Positions 50,674 to 60,165 of a stretch of 64,000 nucleotides of DNA are shown here, piece after piece. The number at the start of each line of letters is the position of its first letter. The stretch's first letter is position 1. Below the pieces are notes generated by a model. That model ran no database searches. It saw nothing but the letters and a program-made list of their open reading frames with translations, and was not told the DNA's origin. Origin of the DNA: Buttiauxella agrestis ATCC 33320 (lineage in GTDB: Bacteria > Pseudomonadota > Gammaproteobacteria > Enterobacterales > Enterobacteriaceae); contig NZ_JMPI01000020.1 of assembly GCF_000735355.1 (NCBI RefSeq), positions 62,001 to 126,000 of the forward strand, read 5' to 3'. The position numbers were made by a program, and so were the translations under genes.

Positions 50674-51396
50674 ATGAAGAAAAAAGAGTTTGTTATCCAG
50701 GATCTGTTAAGCAAAATTTACCAGCACAACGACAATCAGCGGCGCAAATTACCGCCCGAGCGCCAGCTTGCCGCGGAATATGATGTTTCGCGTTTCACTA
50801 TTCGCAAAGCGCTGGAAAAATTGGTCAGCATTGGCGTCGTCGAAATTATTCAGGGTTCCGGTATCTGGATTAATCCACAGGCACGTAATAATCCGCTGGT
50901 ATATAACTCCATCACTGAAAAACGTTTTGACCAGATGGCTTTTCGGATGGTGAATCTGCATAAAAAATTACCCGGTCTTGAGGAGCAGCAGGTATTTGGT
51001 CTGGGTGCCGATGAGTATATCTGGCAGTTTTGCCGCCTGCGCTATGTCGATAACCAGAAAGTACAAATTGAAATATCGCGCATGCCGGTCAAGGATTTTC
51101 CTGATTTGAATCAGAAGGTTATTGAACGGTCGATTCAACAATATGTGCTGAGTAAAGGTTTTCGGATCTCTCATTTATTAACCAGTTATCAGGCTGTGGC
51201 AATTAACAAAGAACAGTCAGCATTGCTGGAGTGTAAAAAGGGCAGCCCGGCGATGCGTATCATCAACCGGGGAATTCTTGAAGGGGGACGCGTGTTCGAA
51301 ATTAGCGATATCGTTGATATCAATTATTCCTGCACCTACGTCACCCCCTATAACCACGATAATTTAGCTTATCGCCAGGGAACTCAAGGCGTGTGA
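50674..51396 (+). CDS. GntR/HutC-family (UTRA) transcription regulator
   Basis: The 240-residue protein has an N-terminal GntR winged helix ([41 protein letters not shown]). A UTRA effector domain follows (about 80-235: [23 protein letters not shown]...[25 protein letters not shown]), a type that often binds a phosphosugar. Its last 13 bp overlap the 3' end of the convergent dehydratase gene. With the PTS gene beyond, it is the likely local regulator. Confidence 0.87.
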   Translation: MKKKEFVIQDLLSKIYQHNDNQRRKLPPERQLAAEYDVSRFTIRKALEKLVSIGVVEIIQGSGIWINPQARNNPLVYNSITEKRFDQMAFRMVNLHKKLPGLEEQQVFGLGADEYIWQFCRLRYVDNQKVQIEISRMPVKDFPDLNQKVIERSIQQYVLSKGFRISHLLTSYQAVAINKEQSALLECKKGSPAMRIINRGILEGGRVFEISDIVDINYSCTYVTPYNHDNLAYRQGTQGV

Positions 51397-52583
51397 ATCG
51401 CGCCATTGGGTAAGCGGCTTTGCGTCCACTCGTGCGGGCGATATTCCACCGGAAAGGCTTCTGCTTTTTGCTGGTCGAACCCGACACCAATACCCGGTTT
51501 TTCCAACGGATAAATATATCCTTGCTCCGCTACGGGGGCGCCCGGGAACACGGATTCAGTATTTGGCTTGTTCGGAATGAATTCCTGAATAGCGGCATTA
51601 TGCAGATGAATATTTAAATGGGTATTCACGGCAACACCAATCGGCGTCATGTCTGACGGGCCATGCCAGGCGAGGCGCACGCCAAATGCCTGGCAAAGAA
51701 CCGCGAGCTTCAGCGCAGGCGTAATCCCACCAATTTGCGAAACGTGGCAGCGAATAAAATCGATGCGTCGATTCACAATCAAATCATGCCATTCAGCCGG
51801 GTTATTGAATAGCTCGCCCATTGCCAGCGGAACGGAGGAATGCGCACGAACCTGTTCTAACCAGGCACTTTGCTGAGGCGGCAGAATATCTTCGATAAAC
51901 CACGGCTGATAGGGTTCCAGCGCTTTTGCCAGTTGCACCGCTTGTTGTGGGAACAGGCGTTCATGCACATCATGAAGAATATGGAATTGGTTGCCGTATT
52001 TCTCACGCAGCGCTTTAAACATCGCCACCGTGTTGGCCATGTATTCATCCTGGTCATAATAGGCGCCTGGCGTCGGGGATTTCGTGGCATGTAAACCCTG
52101 CGGTGTGCCGCCATAAAACCCAAGCTGGCAGCGGATGTAGCGATAACCTTGCGCCAGCAGTTTGTCCACTTCGAGATATAAACCTTCCAGCGTTTCACTC
52201 GCGGCGTGGCTATAAGCTGCAATAGCGTCCTTCGATTTGCCACCAAATAGCTGATACAGCGGCATATTGGCAAGCTGGCCCTTGATATCCCACAGGGCCA
52301 TATCAACACCTGCCATTGCGTTGTTGATGACCGGGCCATTGCGCCAGTAGGCGTTGACCGTCATCATTTGCCACAGCTCTTCGATGTTATTGGCATCGCG
52401 GCCGATGAGCAGCGGTTTGAGGTACTCATCAACCATGGTTTTTACCGCAAGTGGGCGCTGCTGGAAAGTGGCACAGCCCAGGCCGGTGACGCCTTTATTG
52501 GTCGTCACGCGCACAGTCACCAGGTTATGACGATCGGGGCGGGTAATAAAGCATTCGATATTTTCAATAATGGTTGGTAGCAC
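51384..52583 (-). CDS. enolase-superfamily sugar acid dehydratase (ManD/RspA-like)
   Basis: The 399-residue protein belongs to the mandelate racemase/enolase superfamily, closest in layout to the ManD/RspA group of mannonate/gluconate dehydratases. Metal ligands are Asp205, Glu231 and Glu257, with the acid/base candidates His207 (in HDVHER) and His308 (in HGPSDMTP). AYWRNGPV near residue 80 matches the substrate-capping segment. The start is GTG at 52583 with GGAG seven bases upstream. Members of this subgroup vary widely in substrate, so the substrate is open. Confidence 0.85.
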   Translation of the reverse strand: MLPTIIENIECFITRPDRHNLVTVRVTTNKGVTGLGCATFQQRPLAVKTMVDEYLKPLLIGRDANNIEELWQMMTVNAYWRNGPVINNAMAGVDMALWDIKGQLANMPLYQLFGGKSKDAIAAYSHAASETLEGLYLEVDKLLAQGYRYIRCQLGFYGGTPQGLHATKSPTPGAYYDQDEYMANTVAMFKALREKYGNQFHILHDVHERLFPQQAVQLAKALEPYQPWFIEDILPPQQSAWLEQVRAHSSVPLAMGELFNNPAEWHDLIVNRRIDFIRCHVSQIGGITPALKLAVLCQAFGVRLAWHGPSDMTPIGVAVNTHLNIHLHNAAIQEFIPNKPNTESVFPGAPVAEQGYIYPLEKPGIGVGFDQQKAEAFPVEYRPHEWTQSRLPNGAIHTP

Positions 52584-52887
52584 GAGATTACTCCAAACGC
52601 GTTTTAATAACGGTCAATTGCTCATCAGATTTAAGGCTTCTGTTTATTACTATCACCTTATTTTTGAGTGCCGGTAAATCATTTTTTTTGCTTATTTTTA
52701 TTGGTCAGGAAAAGGGGCGTGATGTGTAATAAAACCATACCAATTTGTTCTGTAACGCTGTTTTATGCCTTTCATGGCGGCTAAGTGTGACAGTGGTCAA
52801 AGTTTATTGGTTTGTTTTCATGGTTGTGATTCCCTAACATCAATGGCATTCAACACATAACAATAAGCAATTCTTTGGGAGTGACAG
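52584..52887. promoter_or_regulatory. divergent promoter region with a CRP-like site
   Basis: This 304-bp gap between the dehydratase gene and the PTS gene contains no gene. TGTGACAGTGGTCAAA (52786-52801), extended by flanking AAG and GTT, is close to the CRP consensus TGTGA-N6-TCACA and could serve either gene. CCAATTTGTT and GGTTTGTTTTC tracts nearby may hold GntR operators, but no clean palindrome was found. Confidence 0.55.
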
Positions 52888-54258
52888 ATGGGGACTCGTG
52901 ATGCCATTAATAATATTATTCACCTGATTGGCGGTGCGGATAATATTAGTAAGGCCTGGCACTGTATGACGCGCTTGCGCTTCTCTCTGGTCGATGAAAA
53001 TAAAATTGATCAGTCAGCAATTAAAAAAATACCGGGTGTTTTGGGGGCGCAAATCCAGAGCGACCAATTTCAGATAATCATTGGCCCGCAGGTCAATACC
53101 TGGTACGAACAACTGACCACGGCGCTCGGTTCATCGCCTGAACAAACCGCTCAAGCTGGCGAGAAGAGAACGCGCAAAAGTCTGGTGTCGATGTTTATGG
53201 ATACCGTGTCGGGCGTGTTTGGCCCGATTGTCCCCGCTATCGCTGGCGCCGGGATGATCAAAGGCCTGCTGGCAGGATTGATTGCGCTTAAAATGGTTTC
53301 GGCAAAAAGCGATACGGTTATCGTCATCGATTTGATTGCCAGCGGGGTGTTCTATTTTTTACCGTTCTTCCTCGCCATTTCCGCCGCGCGTATCTTCAAA
53401 ACCAACGAGTACCTGGCCGCTGCGGTAGCCGCCTGTTTGATGTATCCGTCGCTGATTGAAGCGGCAAAATCGCTGGCGAGCCATGCACCGAATGCCGTTG
53501 ATGCGTTCTACTTTTTGAACGTAGTGCCTATTTCGGTCTTTAACTACGCATCGAGTGTGATTCCGGTAATTTTCTCAGTGCTGGCATTGAGTTACATCCA
53601 CCGTTGGGTGGATAGATTTATGCCGGACGTGCTAAAAACCGTCTTTACGCCAACGCTCACGTTGTTCCTGGCCGCCCTGGTTGCGCTGGTGGTGATCGGG
53701 CCGATGGGGATTTATCTGGGTAAAGCACTCGCGTGGTTTATTGAAGGGCTGTTTGGGGTTTCGGCAAGTTTTGCCGGACTGGTGGTGGGGGCTATTCGCC
53801 CGGTGGCGATTTTAACCGGTATGCATCACGCGATGACGCCTATTGCGCTGCAAAACTTCACCGACCGTGGTTATGACATGCTGATGCCGATGATGTTTAT
53901 GGCAAATATGGCGATTGCCGGGGCGACGTTTGCTATCTGGATGCAAAGTAAATCACGTGAAGAGCGGGCCGTAGTGTTACCTGCGGCGATTTCTGCCCTG
54001 CTGGGGATTACCGAACCTGCGTTATTTGGCGTGCTGACACGCTATAAGAAAGCGTTTATTGCCGCCACTGTGGCAAGCTCCATCGCCTCGGCATTCATTG
54101 CTTTCTTCGGTGTTCGTTTGTATGGCTATATTTTATCGAGCATTTTTAGCCTGCCCGCGTATATCGGCCCGTATTTTATCTTTGCTTTAATGGGCGTGGC
54201 GCTGGCATTGGGATTATCGTTTACGTTGACCACCTTGCTGGTGCGCGAGAAAGTCTGA
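52888..54258 (+). CDS. PTS permease IIBC component, glucose/beta-glucoside superfamily
   Basis: The 456-residue protein carries an N-terminal EIIB domain whose phosphorylated Cys26 lies in WHCMTRLRF (residues 24-32). A membrane EIIC domain follows, with about ten helices, the conserved GPIVPAIAGAGMIKGLLAGL opening and TGMHHAMTPI. No EIIA domain is fused, so it must borrow one, most likely the glucose EIIA (Crr), as TreB and MurP do. GGGAG lies six bases before the ATG. The sugar cannot be named from sequence. Confidence 0.9.
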   Translation: MGTRDAINNIIHLIGGADNISKAWHCMTRLRFSLVDENKIDQSAIKKIPGVLGAQIQSDQFQIIIGPQVNTWYEQLTTALGSSPEQTAQAGEKRTRKSLVSMFMDTVSGVFGPIVPAIAGAGMIKGLLAGLIALKMVSAKSDTVIVIDLIASGVFYFLPFFLAISAARIFKTNEYLAAAVAACLMYPSLIEAAKSLASHAPNAVDAFYFLNVVPISVFNYASSVIPVIFSVLALSYIHRWVDRFMPDVLKTVFTPTLTLFLAALVALVVIGPMGIYLGKALAWFIEGLFGVSASFAGLVVGAIRPVAILTGMHHAMTPIALQNFTDRGYDMLMPMMFMANMAIAGATFAIWMQSKSREERAVVLPAAISALLGITEPALFGVLTRYKKAFIAATVASSIASAFIAFFGVRLYGYILSSIFSLPAYIGPYFIFALMGVALALGLSFTLTTLLVREKV

Positions 54259-54264
54259 AAAACT

Positions 54265-54296
54265 GGCGGATGACGCTTACGCTTATCCGCCCTACG
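54265..54296. repeat. REP-like (PU) palindromic element
   Basis: TGGCGGATGACGCTTACG and its mirror CTTATCCGCCCTACG form the stem typical of enterobacterial REP units (GGCGGATGNCG...CTTATCCGCC CTACG). It lies between the convergent PTS gene and the permease of the neighbouring importer. Confidence 0.82.
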
Positions 54297-54326
54297 AAAG
54301 ATTGCTAATCCATCCTACTGGACGTT

Positions 54327-54998
54327 TTAACGCCGGTGCGCGAGGCGGCGCACCAGGCGGTCACCCATACTTTGCACAAGCTGAACCATCACCACCAGAA
54401 TCACCACGGTGCCAATCATCACCTGGTCATTAAAGCGCTGATAACCATAACGAATCGCAAGATCACCCAAGCCGCCCCCGCCAATAACGCCCGCCATAGA
54501 AGAAAAACCAATCAGCATCACAACGGTGAGTGTGATACCGGCCAACAATGCGGGTAACGCTTCGGGCAACAGCACTTTGCCGATGATATGCCACACATTG
54601 CCGCCCATCGATAGAATGGCTTCGATGCGGCCTTTATCGACTTCATCTAAGGCGTTTTCAACCACACGCGCAAAGAAAGGGAATGCGCCAATGGTAATCG
54701 GCACCACCGCTGCGGTGCTGCCCAGAGTGGTGCCGACGATTAATCGCGTGAAGGGGATCAGAGCAATCAGCAGCACAATAAAGGGCAGCGAACGCCCGAC
54801 ATTCACCACGCTACCGATAACCTGATTCAGTTTTGGTGCGGGTAATACGCCATCGCGACGAGTGAGAAATAACAGCACACCCAACGGCAAACCGATAATC
54901 ACCGTAAACAGGGCCGCAAGTCCGACCATGTAGAGCGTGTCGAGTGTGCCGTCGAGCAGCAATGGCCATAAATCTTCCCAGGCTAAGCGACTTCGCAT
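54327..54998 (-). CDS. MetI-like ABC transporter permease
   Basis: The 223-residue protein has five predicted helices and the coupling loop [29 protein letters not shown], typical of the MetI family of amino acid permeases. It closes a four-gene minus-strand operon. Its ATG overlaps the end of the ATPase gene by 16 bp. It is related to MetI, the methionine permease, but is a separate paralogue in another context, so methionine need not be the substrate. Confidence 0.88.
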   Translation of the reverse strand: MRSRLAWEDLWPLLLDGTLDTLYMVGLAALFTVIIGLPLGVLLFLTRRDGVLPAPKLNQVIGSVVNVGRSLPFIVLLIALIPFTRLIVGTTLGSTAAVVPITIGAFPFFARVVENALDEVDKGRIEAILSMGGNVWHIIGKVLLPEALPALLAGITLTVVMLIGFSSMAGVIGGGGLGDLAIRYGYQRFNDQVMIGTVVILVVMVQLVQSMGDRLVRRLAHRR

Positions 54999-55774
54999 AA
55001 CACTCTCCCTGAAACGCCGAGTCGGCGTAAAAATGCTTTTTCTGCCGCGTCGCCAGGGAGCAATGCCTGGCGCAGGCGGGAGTAGGGGCTGACCAGTAAA
55101 TCAGACAGCGAGCCGCTTTCGACTAACTTGCCGTTCTCAAGTAATGCCGCGTGATCGCAAATCGCCTTCACCACCTCCAGTTGATGGGTAATCAGCACGA
55201 TAGTGACGCCCAATTTGCGATTAATGTCCATCAGCAACGCCAGCACAGACGCGGTGGTTTCGCTATCTAACGCGCTGGTTGCCTCATCGCAAAGCAGCAC
55301 ATCGGGGTGAGCGGCAAGGGCACGTGCAATTCCCACGCGCTGTTTTTGCCCGCCAGACAGTTGCGACGGGAAAGCGTGGGCTTTATCACTCAGACCCACT
55401 AATTCGAGCAACTCATGAACCCGTTGCTGGCGTATTTCATGCGGCTGCCCGGCGATTTCCAGCGGGACGGAAATATTGTCCGCCACGTTTCGGGCATGAA
55501 TTAAATTAAAATGCTGGAACACCATTCCTGTGCGCTGGCGATGAGCGCGCAGCTCGCGATTATTCAGCGTAGTGATATCCACATCGTGCATCAGAATGCG
55601 GCCCGACGTGGGCCGCTCCAGCAAGTTCAAACAGCGAATCAAGGTGCTTTTCCCTGCGCCACTACGCCCGAGAATGCCGTAGATTGCACCATCTGGCACA
55701 GTCAGTGAGACATCATCCAGTGCCGGTTGGCCTCCTCCGGCATACACTTTGCTCAGCCGTTCAAGCGTAATCAT
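54983..55774 (-). CDS. MetN-like ABC transporter ATPase lacking the C-terminal regulatory domain
   Basis: The 263-residue ATPase has Walker [10 protein letters not shown], the signature [15 protein letters not shown] and Walker [17 protein letters not shown]. Classical MetN (about 343 residues) ends with a NIL/ACT-like domain that binds methionine and shuts off transport. This protein stops about 80 residues earlier, so that feedback is absent. It overlaps the next gene by 16 bp and the preceding one by 4 bp (ATGA), consistent with a tightly coupled operon. Confidence 0.9.
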   Translation of the reverse strand: MITLERLSKVYAGGGQPALDDVSLTVPDGAIYGILGRSGAGKSTLIRCLNLLERPTSGRILMHDVDITTLNNRELRAHRQRTGMVFQHFNLIHARNVADNISVPLEIAGQPHEIRQQRVHELLELVGLSDKAHAFPSQLSGGQKQRVGIARALAAHPDVLLCDEATSALDSETTASVLALLMDINRKLGVTIVLITHQLEVVKAICDHAALLENGKLVESGSLSDLLVSPYSRLRQALLPGDAAEKAFLRRLGVSGRVLCEVA

Positions 55775-56580
55775 GACTGTGGCGTGGCAACCGGGATAAC
55801 AGACCCGTTGAACTGCGTACGAATAAATTCAGCAACCTGCGGTGATTGCAGATCTTTCGCCAGTTCTTTGATGCGCGGATCGTTGGCTAAATTCGGGTTA
55901 GTCACCAGAATATTGGCATACGGATTATGGGTCGCACTTTCCAGTCCCAGCGCGTCTTTTGACGGCGTTAAACCGGCTTCCAGCGCGTAGTTACCGTTGA
56001 TCACCGCCAGATCCACATCATCAAGTGAACGCGGTAATTGCGGGGCTTCGATTTCAACAATCTTCAGATGTTTTGGGTTACTGGCGATGTCACGCGGCGT
56101 GGCCTGGTTTTGCGCAGCATCTTTAAATTCCGGCTTCAGGGTAATTAACCCTTTGTCTTGCAACAAATAAAGAGCGCGGCTCAGGTTAGTGACGTTATTA
56201 GGCAGCGCGAGGGTGGCATTATCCGGCACGGATTTCAGGTCTTTGTATTTGTGCGAGTAAATCCCCAGTGGTTCAATATGAACGGTAGCGGCAACGGCGA
56301 ATTTTTTACCCAGCGCTTTTTCCTGGTCGCGTAAGTACGGCACATGCTGGAAGTAGTTAGCATCGACATCGCCATTCGCCAGCAATTCGTTGGCATTCAC
56401 GCCATTACTCAGCTCCACCACTTTGAGTTTTAAATTAGGATCGAGTTTTTGCACGAAGGCCAGAATTTCTGCATGTGGCACAGCATCTGCGGCAATGCGT
56501 AAGGTTTCTGCGGCGTGAGCGCTGAAAGCCAGAGTCAAAGACAGCGCGACCCCTGCCAGTTTAAAAGCGGCATTTTTCAT
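55771..56580 (-). CDS. MetQ/NlpA-family periplasmic binding protein without lipobox
   Basis: The 269-residue precursor has a Sec signal peptide ending SAHAAE (about residue 23), with no lipobox cysteine, so it should be a soluble periplasmic protein. MetQ proteins are normally lipoproteins. The NlpA fold is recognisable from [30 protein letters not shown] and [23 protein letters not shown]. It supplies the substrate specificity of the adjacent permease. What it binds is unknown. Confidence 0.88.
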   Translation of the reverse strand: MKNAAFKLAGVALSLTLAFSAHAAETLRIAADAVPHAEILAFVQKLDPNLKLKVVELSNGVNANELLANGDVDANYFQHVPYLRDQEKALGKKFAVAATVHIEPLGIYSHKYKDLKSVPDNATLALPNNVTNLSRALYLLQDKGLITLKPEFKDAAQNQATPRDIASNPKHLKIVEIEAPQLPRSLDDVDLAVINGNYALEAGLTPSKDALGLESATHNPYANILVTNPNLANDPRIKELAKDLQSPQVAEFIRTQFNGSVIPVATPQS

Positions 56581-56598
56581 GGTGTTTTCCTTTATTGT

Positions 56599-57639
56599 TT
56601 AAGCGATGAGTTCAGTGCTGTTACGCAAGACATCCGGGTAATAACGTTCTGCCACGTCAGGGTGCGAACGCAGGCGGCCTTTTAAATAGTTCCAGCCGAC
56701 GTCACGGAGCAATGGATTATGTGGATCGCTCTCCGGCCCTAAAGCCTGTTGCGCCAGTTCAGGCGGCAGGGCGTAAACCGGCACAACGGCGTCGAGTTGA
56801 GCGCCGAGGAAAAAGGCAATGGACTGGCGTTCTTGCCCCGGTGGCGGCGATATCACACGGTGAACCGTGGCTCGTAAATAGCCGTTGGTCGCAAGTTCCA
56901 ACAACTCACCAATATTCACCACAAAACTACCGGGCAGTGGCGCGGCATCTATCCAGTTATCAGGCGTGACTTCTACCTGTAAACCTTGCTGCTGGTCTTG
57001 CAGTAAAAAGCTCAGGAAGCCGGAATCTTTATGCGCCCCCACACCCTGATTGCTATCGGTTGCGGACTTGCCAGGATAGCGAATCAGCTTGATGTGTTCG
57101 TTGGGCTTGTTGCCATAGAGATTGTCGAAGCTGTCAGCCGGTAATTTCAGCGCTTGTGCAAAGGTGCGCAACAGTTTGAGCGCGACGGCAGTCATCTCGC
57201 GTTGAAACTGCAAAAGGGTTGGTTTCAGGGTTGGTTGCGATTCCGGCCACAGGTTTGGCCCTTGCAGCCGCAGCCAGCCGGGTTGGGATTCATTGATGGA
57301 AAGTGCCAGGCGCTCAGCGCCGATATCAAACTGTTCGCGCCAGTCAGGTTTGCCACGTGTTAATTCACTGGCGGCGCGGTTATAACCGCGAAAGTGAGGA
57401 GAGTGGATCATCGCCACTTTCTGCTTTTCAGCTTCTGGCAAAGTGAAAAACTGTTGTGCTTCATCCTGAACGGCCTGTTGCAGTATGGGGCTAATGCCGT
57501 GGTTAATTAAATAGAAGAAACCGATATCACGAGCCGCCAGGCGCAGTTGTTCAAGAAAAGCAGCGCGGTCAGTGGCTGTGCCCTCAAGGGCTAAGAGATC
57601 GAGTATTGGCAATGTCTGGATCGTTGTTTTGCTCATCAT
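56599..57639 (-). CDS. isopenicillin N synthase-like 2-oxoglutarate/Fe(II)-type oxygenase
   Basis: The 346-residue protein belongs to the IPNS-like non-heme iron oxygenase family. The iron triad is His203 and Asp205 (GAHKDSGFLSF) and His260 (RATVHRVI). The cosubstrate pair RxS (Arg271, Ser273) follows. The N-terminal segment has DIGFFYLINHGI and HFRGYN. It is the first gene of an operon with a MetQNI-like importer, 18 bp before it, which suggests that the imported compound or a derivative is its substrate. The reaction is not known. Confidence 0.87.
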   Translation of the reverse strand: MMSKTTIQTLPILDLLALEGTATDRAAFLEQLRLAARDIGFFYLINHGISPILQQAVQDEAQQFFTLPEAEKQKVAMIHSPHFRGYNRAASELTRGKPDWREQFDIGAERLALSINESQPGWLRLQGPNLWPESQPTLKPTLLQFQREMTAVALKLLRTFAQALKLPADSFDNLYGNKPNEHIKLIRYPGKSATDSNQGVGAHKDSGFLSFLLQDQQQGLQVEVTPDNWIDAAPLPGSFVVNIGELLELATNGYLRATVHRVISPPPGQERQSIAFFLGAQLDAVVPVYALPPELAQQALGPESDPHNPLLRDVGWNYLKGRLRSHPDVAERYYPDVLRNSTELIA

Positions 57640-57902
57640 GGACTCCGCTTATTTCAGATGTTTTCTTGATACGTTCTGATTTTCTCGCCCGACAACAACA
57701 ATACTGATTCATGATTTATCCCTTCTGAAACGATGTGGTGTTCATGGAAGTTACATTGCCGCAAGCATGTCACGCCGCCCAATATTGTTATCTTCTAAGA
57801 TATTGTCGCGCGGGGTTCTAAGCTTTTGCGGGATTTAGCTATGGCGGGTTTTGCAGACAAACTGGCTTGCGTTTTGGTCGCTCATCTTTTATCTTGTTGT
57901 TA

Positions 57903-57917
57903 TGTTATAAAGTAACA
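57903..57917 (+). promoter_or_regulatory. Zur-like operator upstream of ykgO
   Basis: TGTTATAAAGTAACA is an imperfect palindrome close to the core Zur pattern TGTTATA-N-TATAACA, with two mismatches. It lies 15 bp before the start codon of the zinc-free ribosomal protein gene, a normal place for zinc repression. Confidence 0.65.
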
Positions 57918-57932
57918 ATAAAGGGTGTGGAC

Positions 57933-58073
57933 ATGAAGGTTTTAAATTCGTTACGCAGTGCTAAGCAGCGCCATCCGGATTGCCAGATAGTGAAGCGCAA
58001 AGGGCGGTTGTATGTGATTTGCAAAAGTAATCCGCGTTTTAAAGCGGTGCAGGGCAGGAAGAAGCGGCGTTAA
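57933..58073 (+). CDS. ykgO: zinc-independent ribosomal protein L36 paralogue (YkgO, type B)
   Basis: This 46-residue protein replaces the zinc-ribbon L36 when zinc is scarce. It has the type B sequence [20 protein letters not shown], then [17 protein letters not shown], lacking the zinc-binding cysteines of the normal form at the first pair. The ATG at 57933 has AAAGGGTGTGG upstream. In E. coli it follows ykgM (L31B). No L31B gene is present here, so the gene stands alone. Confidence 0.94.
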   Translation: MKVLNSLRSAKQRHPDCQIVKRKGRLYVICKSNPRFKAVQGRKKRR

Positions 58074-58076
58074 GAG

Positions 58077-58099
58077 AAGGGGCTTTGGCCCCTTGTTTT
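58077..58099. terminator. terminator after ykgO and ylaC
   Basis: AAGGGGC and GCCCCTT form a 7-bp stem around TTTG followed by GTTTT, in the short gap between convergent genes. Confidence 0.8.
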
Positions 58100-58557
58100 C
58101 AGGAACGGGCGAGCGAAAAGATATCGTAAAAAGAGAGTTCGCCTTTGGTGGAAACCATTTTATGCAGCAGCGATTTTTTCTGTTCGTCAACACCAGGGGA
58201 TTGCAGGATTTTATCAATCAACGTTGGCGGCACATTGCGCGTGTTATACCACTCGCCGTTGTAGCAAACGCGAAGATCCAGCACATCAATATCGTCGTAC
58301 CGATAGCGCGGATTCACATCAAAAAAGAAAAAGCCGTTTAGCAGCGCAAACAACACCACCAATAACCAGACCGATCCTGACAGAGTGTCCGATTCCAGCA
58401 TCACCCACAGTGTGGCAAACCAACCTATCCACATGCCGATAAACAAACCTGGATGTTTGCGAATAAAGCTGATGCTAAAACGTGGGCGATTATCGCGTTT
58501 TTCATCGGTGTTGAGTTGCTCAATGGTGTCGGTGAGCAGACGCTGAATTTCAGTCAT
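58099..58557 (-). CDS. ylaC: YlaC family inner membrane protein
   Basis: YlaC is a conserved enterobacterial membrane protein without known function. The 152-residue sequence starts [28 protein letters not shown], has two hydrophobic helices (about 35-50 and 60-80) and a cytosolic C-terminal half ([26 protein letters not shown]). In E. coli it is directly downstream of pdeB; here the two are separated by the accessory block ending with ykgO. Confidence 0.92.
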   Translation of the reverse strand: MTEIQRLLTDTIEQLNTDEKRDNRPRFSISFIRKHPGLFIGMWIGWFATLWVMLESDTLSGSVWLLVVLFALLNGFFFFDVNPRYRYDDIDVLDLRVCYNGEWYNTRNVPPTLIDKILQSPGVDEQKKSLLHKMVSTKGELSFYDIFSLARS

Positions 58558-58659
58558 GATGGGCCTTTTGAACAGAAACGCTACAGGCAGAGAACTGTTA
58601 TTCTAAGAACCCCACCAGGGGTAAAAAAGTAACAGTTCTGCCAAAAAAAAGCATAACAG

Positions 58660-59214
58660 TTAGTCGAGCATTTTAATTACCCGCGCTGGGTTCCCGGCGA
58701 CGACTGCGTTTTCTGGAATATCTTTCGTTACCACGGAGCCTGAGCCAACCACCACGTTATCGCCAATGGTCACGCCAGGGTTGATCACTGCGCGTCCGCC
58801 AATCCAGACATTATGCCCAATGGTGACGGGTTTACCGAACTCAACACCGCTGTTGCGGGTTTCGGCATCCAGTGGATGCGTGGCGGTGTATATATGGACG
58901 CCAGGGGCCAGCATGCAATTGTCGCCAATGTGAACCGGACAAACGTCGAGGATTACGCAGTCGAAATTAGCGTAGAAGTTTTTGCCGAGGAAAATATTGT
59001 AACCATAATCACATCGAAACGACGGTTCAATATATGCATCGAGGCTTTGACCAAGCAATTGACCCAGTAATTCGGCGCGAACAGCTTGCTCATCAGGGGC
59101 AGTGTGATTAAAGCGGTGAATCAAGTGACGAGCATTAACACGATCGGCACGAAGTTGCGTGTCAGCAGGGCGATAAAGCTCGCCTGCTATCATTTTCTGT
59201 TTTTCTTCACTCAC
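58660..59214 (-). CDS. maa: maltose O-acetyltransferase
   Basis: Maa transfers acetyl groups to maltose and other sugars and is a left-handed beta-helix hexapeptide enzyme. The protein has the opening [14 protein letters not shown], the catalytic His in [13 protein letters not shown] and the LbH repeats [23 protein letters not shown] chose GTG at 59214 (184 residues), which aligns with the E. coli start and has AAAGG seven bases before it. An ATG at 59244 would add ten residues but has no visible ribosome site. Confidence 0.88.
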   Translation of the reverse strand: MSEEKQKMIAGELYRPADTQLRADRVNARHLIHRFNHTAPDEQAVRAELLGQLLGQSLDAYIEPSFRCDYGYNIFLGKNFYANFDCVILDVCPVHIGDNCMLAPGVHIYTATHPLDAETRNSGVEFGKPVTIGHNVWIGGRAVINPGVTIGDNVVVGSGSVVTKDIPENAVVAGNPARVIKMLD

Positions 59215-59294
59215 GGAGATGCCTTTAATAAATAGTTGGGACATCGGTTAACGTAAGCGATTAGTTTGTTATTTATGAGAGCGCTCTTTCATTT

Positions 59295-59310
59295 TGTGAC
59301 TGTAATCACA
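59295..59310 (-). promoter_or_regulatory. CRP-like site upstream of maa
   Basis: TGTGACTGTAATCACA matches the CRP consensus TGTGA-N6-TCACA in every core base. A possible -10 (TAAATA, minus strand, 59270-59275) lies about 20 bp away, which would place the site near -40, a class II position. The remainder of the 329-bp gap 59215-59543 between maa and hha shows no gene. Confidence 0.75.
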
Positions 59311-59543
59311 CAGTTAAATGTGAATCTTAACAATCAAAGATAAAGGAAAGCTGCAGACGCATTGCTCCAGCAGGCCTTACAGGTAAAGCGAGGAATATCG
59401 AGCCTTGAGCATAACGATACTGTCCAGAATAATATTGCTACTTAGCCACGCCAGGCGTTGCTAACCAGGATATAACTTCTGCTGGCCGATGGTGTAACAG
59501 CATGTCAATCTAAATGCCTAAACGTAATAACGATTCAGAAGTA

Positions 59544-59762
59544 TTAACGAATAAATGACCATACAGAAGGCGGTATTTTATCGTAAAGCTTATTCATGGT
59601 CAGTTCTGCCAGACGGTGGTCTGCGGCTGAATAAAATACTGCCAATTCATTATCTGATAATTCGTATTTATTCTTTTCAATCACTCGTTCTAATGTATCA
59701 ATTGTTTGGCAGCGTCGCAGGCGCATCAAATAATCGGTCTTTGTTAATGGTTTTGTAGTCAT
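59544..59762 (-). CDS. hha: haemolysin expression modulator Hha
   Basis: Hha is a 72-residue nucleoid-associated protein that binds H-NS and helps silence horizontally acquired genes. The sequence [50 protein letters not shown] is almost invariant, with Cys18 in RRCQT, the residue oxidised in the TomB antidote mechanism. It follows tomB by 28 bp on the same strand. Confidence 0.97.
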   Translation of the reverse strand: MTTKPLTKTDYLMRLRRCQTIDTLERVIEKNKYELSDNELAVFYSAADHRLAELTMNKLYDKIPPSVWSFIR

Positions 59763-59790
59763 GAAGTCACCTTGTACATCTTGTAATAGT

Positions 59791-60165
59791 TTAAAAGGAG
59801 AGGCTTACTGGGTTTGCGCGGCTCTCAGTAACGAAGCATCGGAATAATCGGTTTCCAGACTTTCTCCATTTCTGAAGATCCTGGGCATTGATACCGTAGT
59901 TACTGAACAGCATAAATGTATCGTCCAAATATTCATCAATTTGTTCAATCAATTTACTCTCATCATCGTACTTAATTTTGTAATTAAGTGCGAATGCCGC
60001 AATGTGCTCAATCAATTCATTCAACTGCAAGTTAATGGCCGAAGTAGGATCATTAACCCAACCATGATTACTCTCGCCAAGGTTGGTAAGGCAGTCATGA
60101 TACATGTTTTCGCAGAGAAACTTAAGCTGCGCGATATCATGCCGTTTTGGTGAGTATTCGTCCAT
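59791..60165 (-). CDS. tomB: Hha antitoxin TomB
   Basis: TomB is the partner of Hha in a toxin-antitoxin-like pair that promotes Hha oxidation and destabilisation and affects biofilm formation. The 124-residue protein begins [26 protein letters not shown] and ends with [20 protein letters not shown] chose the ATG at 60165, matching E. coli, rather than an upstream frame starting 60 bp earlier. It is followed by hha in the same transcript. Confidence 0.96.
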   Translation of the reverse strand: MDEYSPKRHDIAQLKFLCENMYHDCLTNLGESNHGWVNDPTSAINLQLNELIEHIAAFALNYKIKYDDESKLIEQIDEYLDDTFMLFSNYGINAQDLQKWRKSGNRLFRCFVTESRANPVSLSF

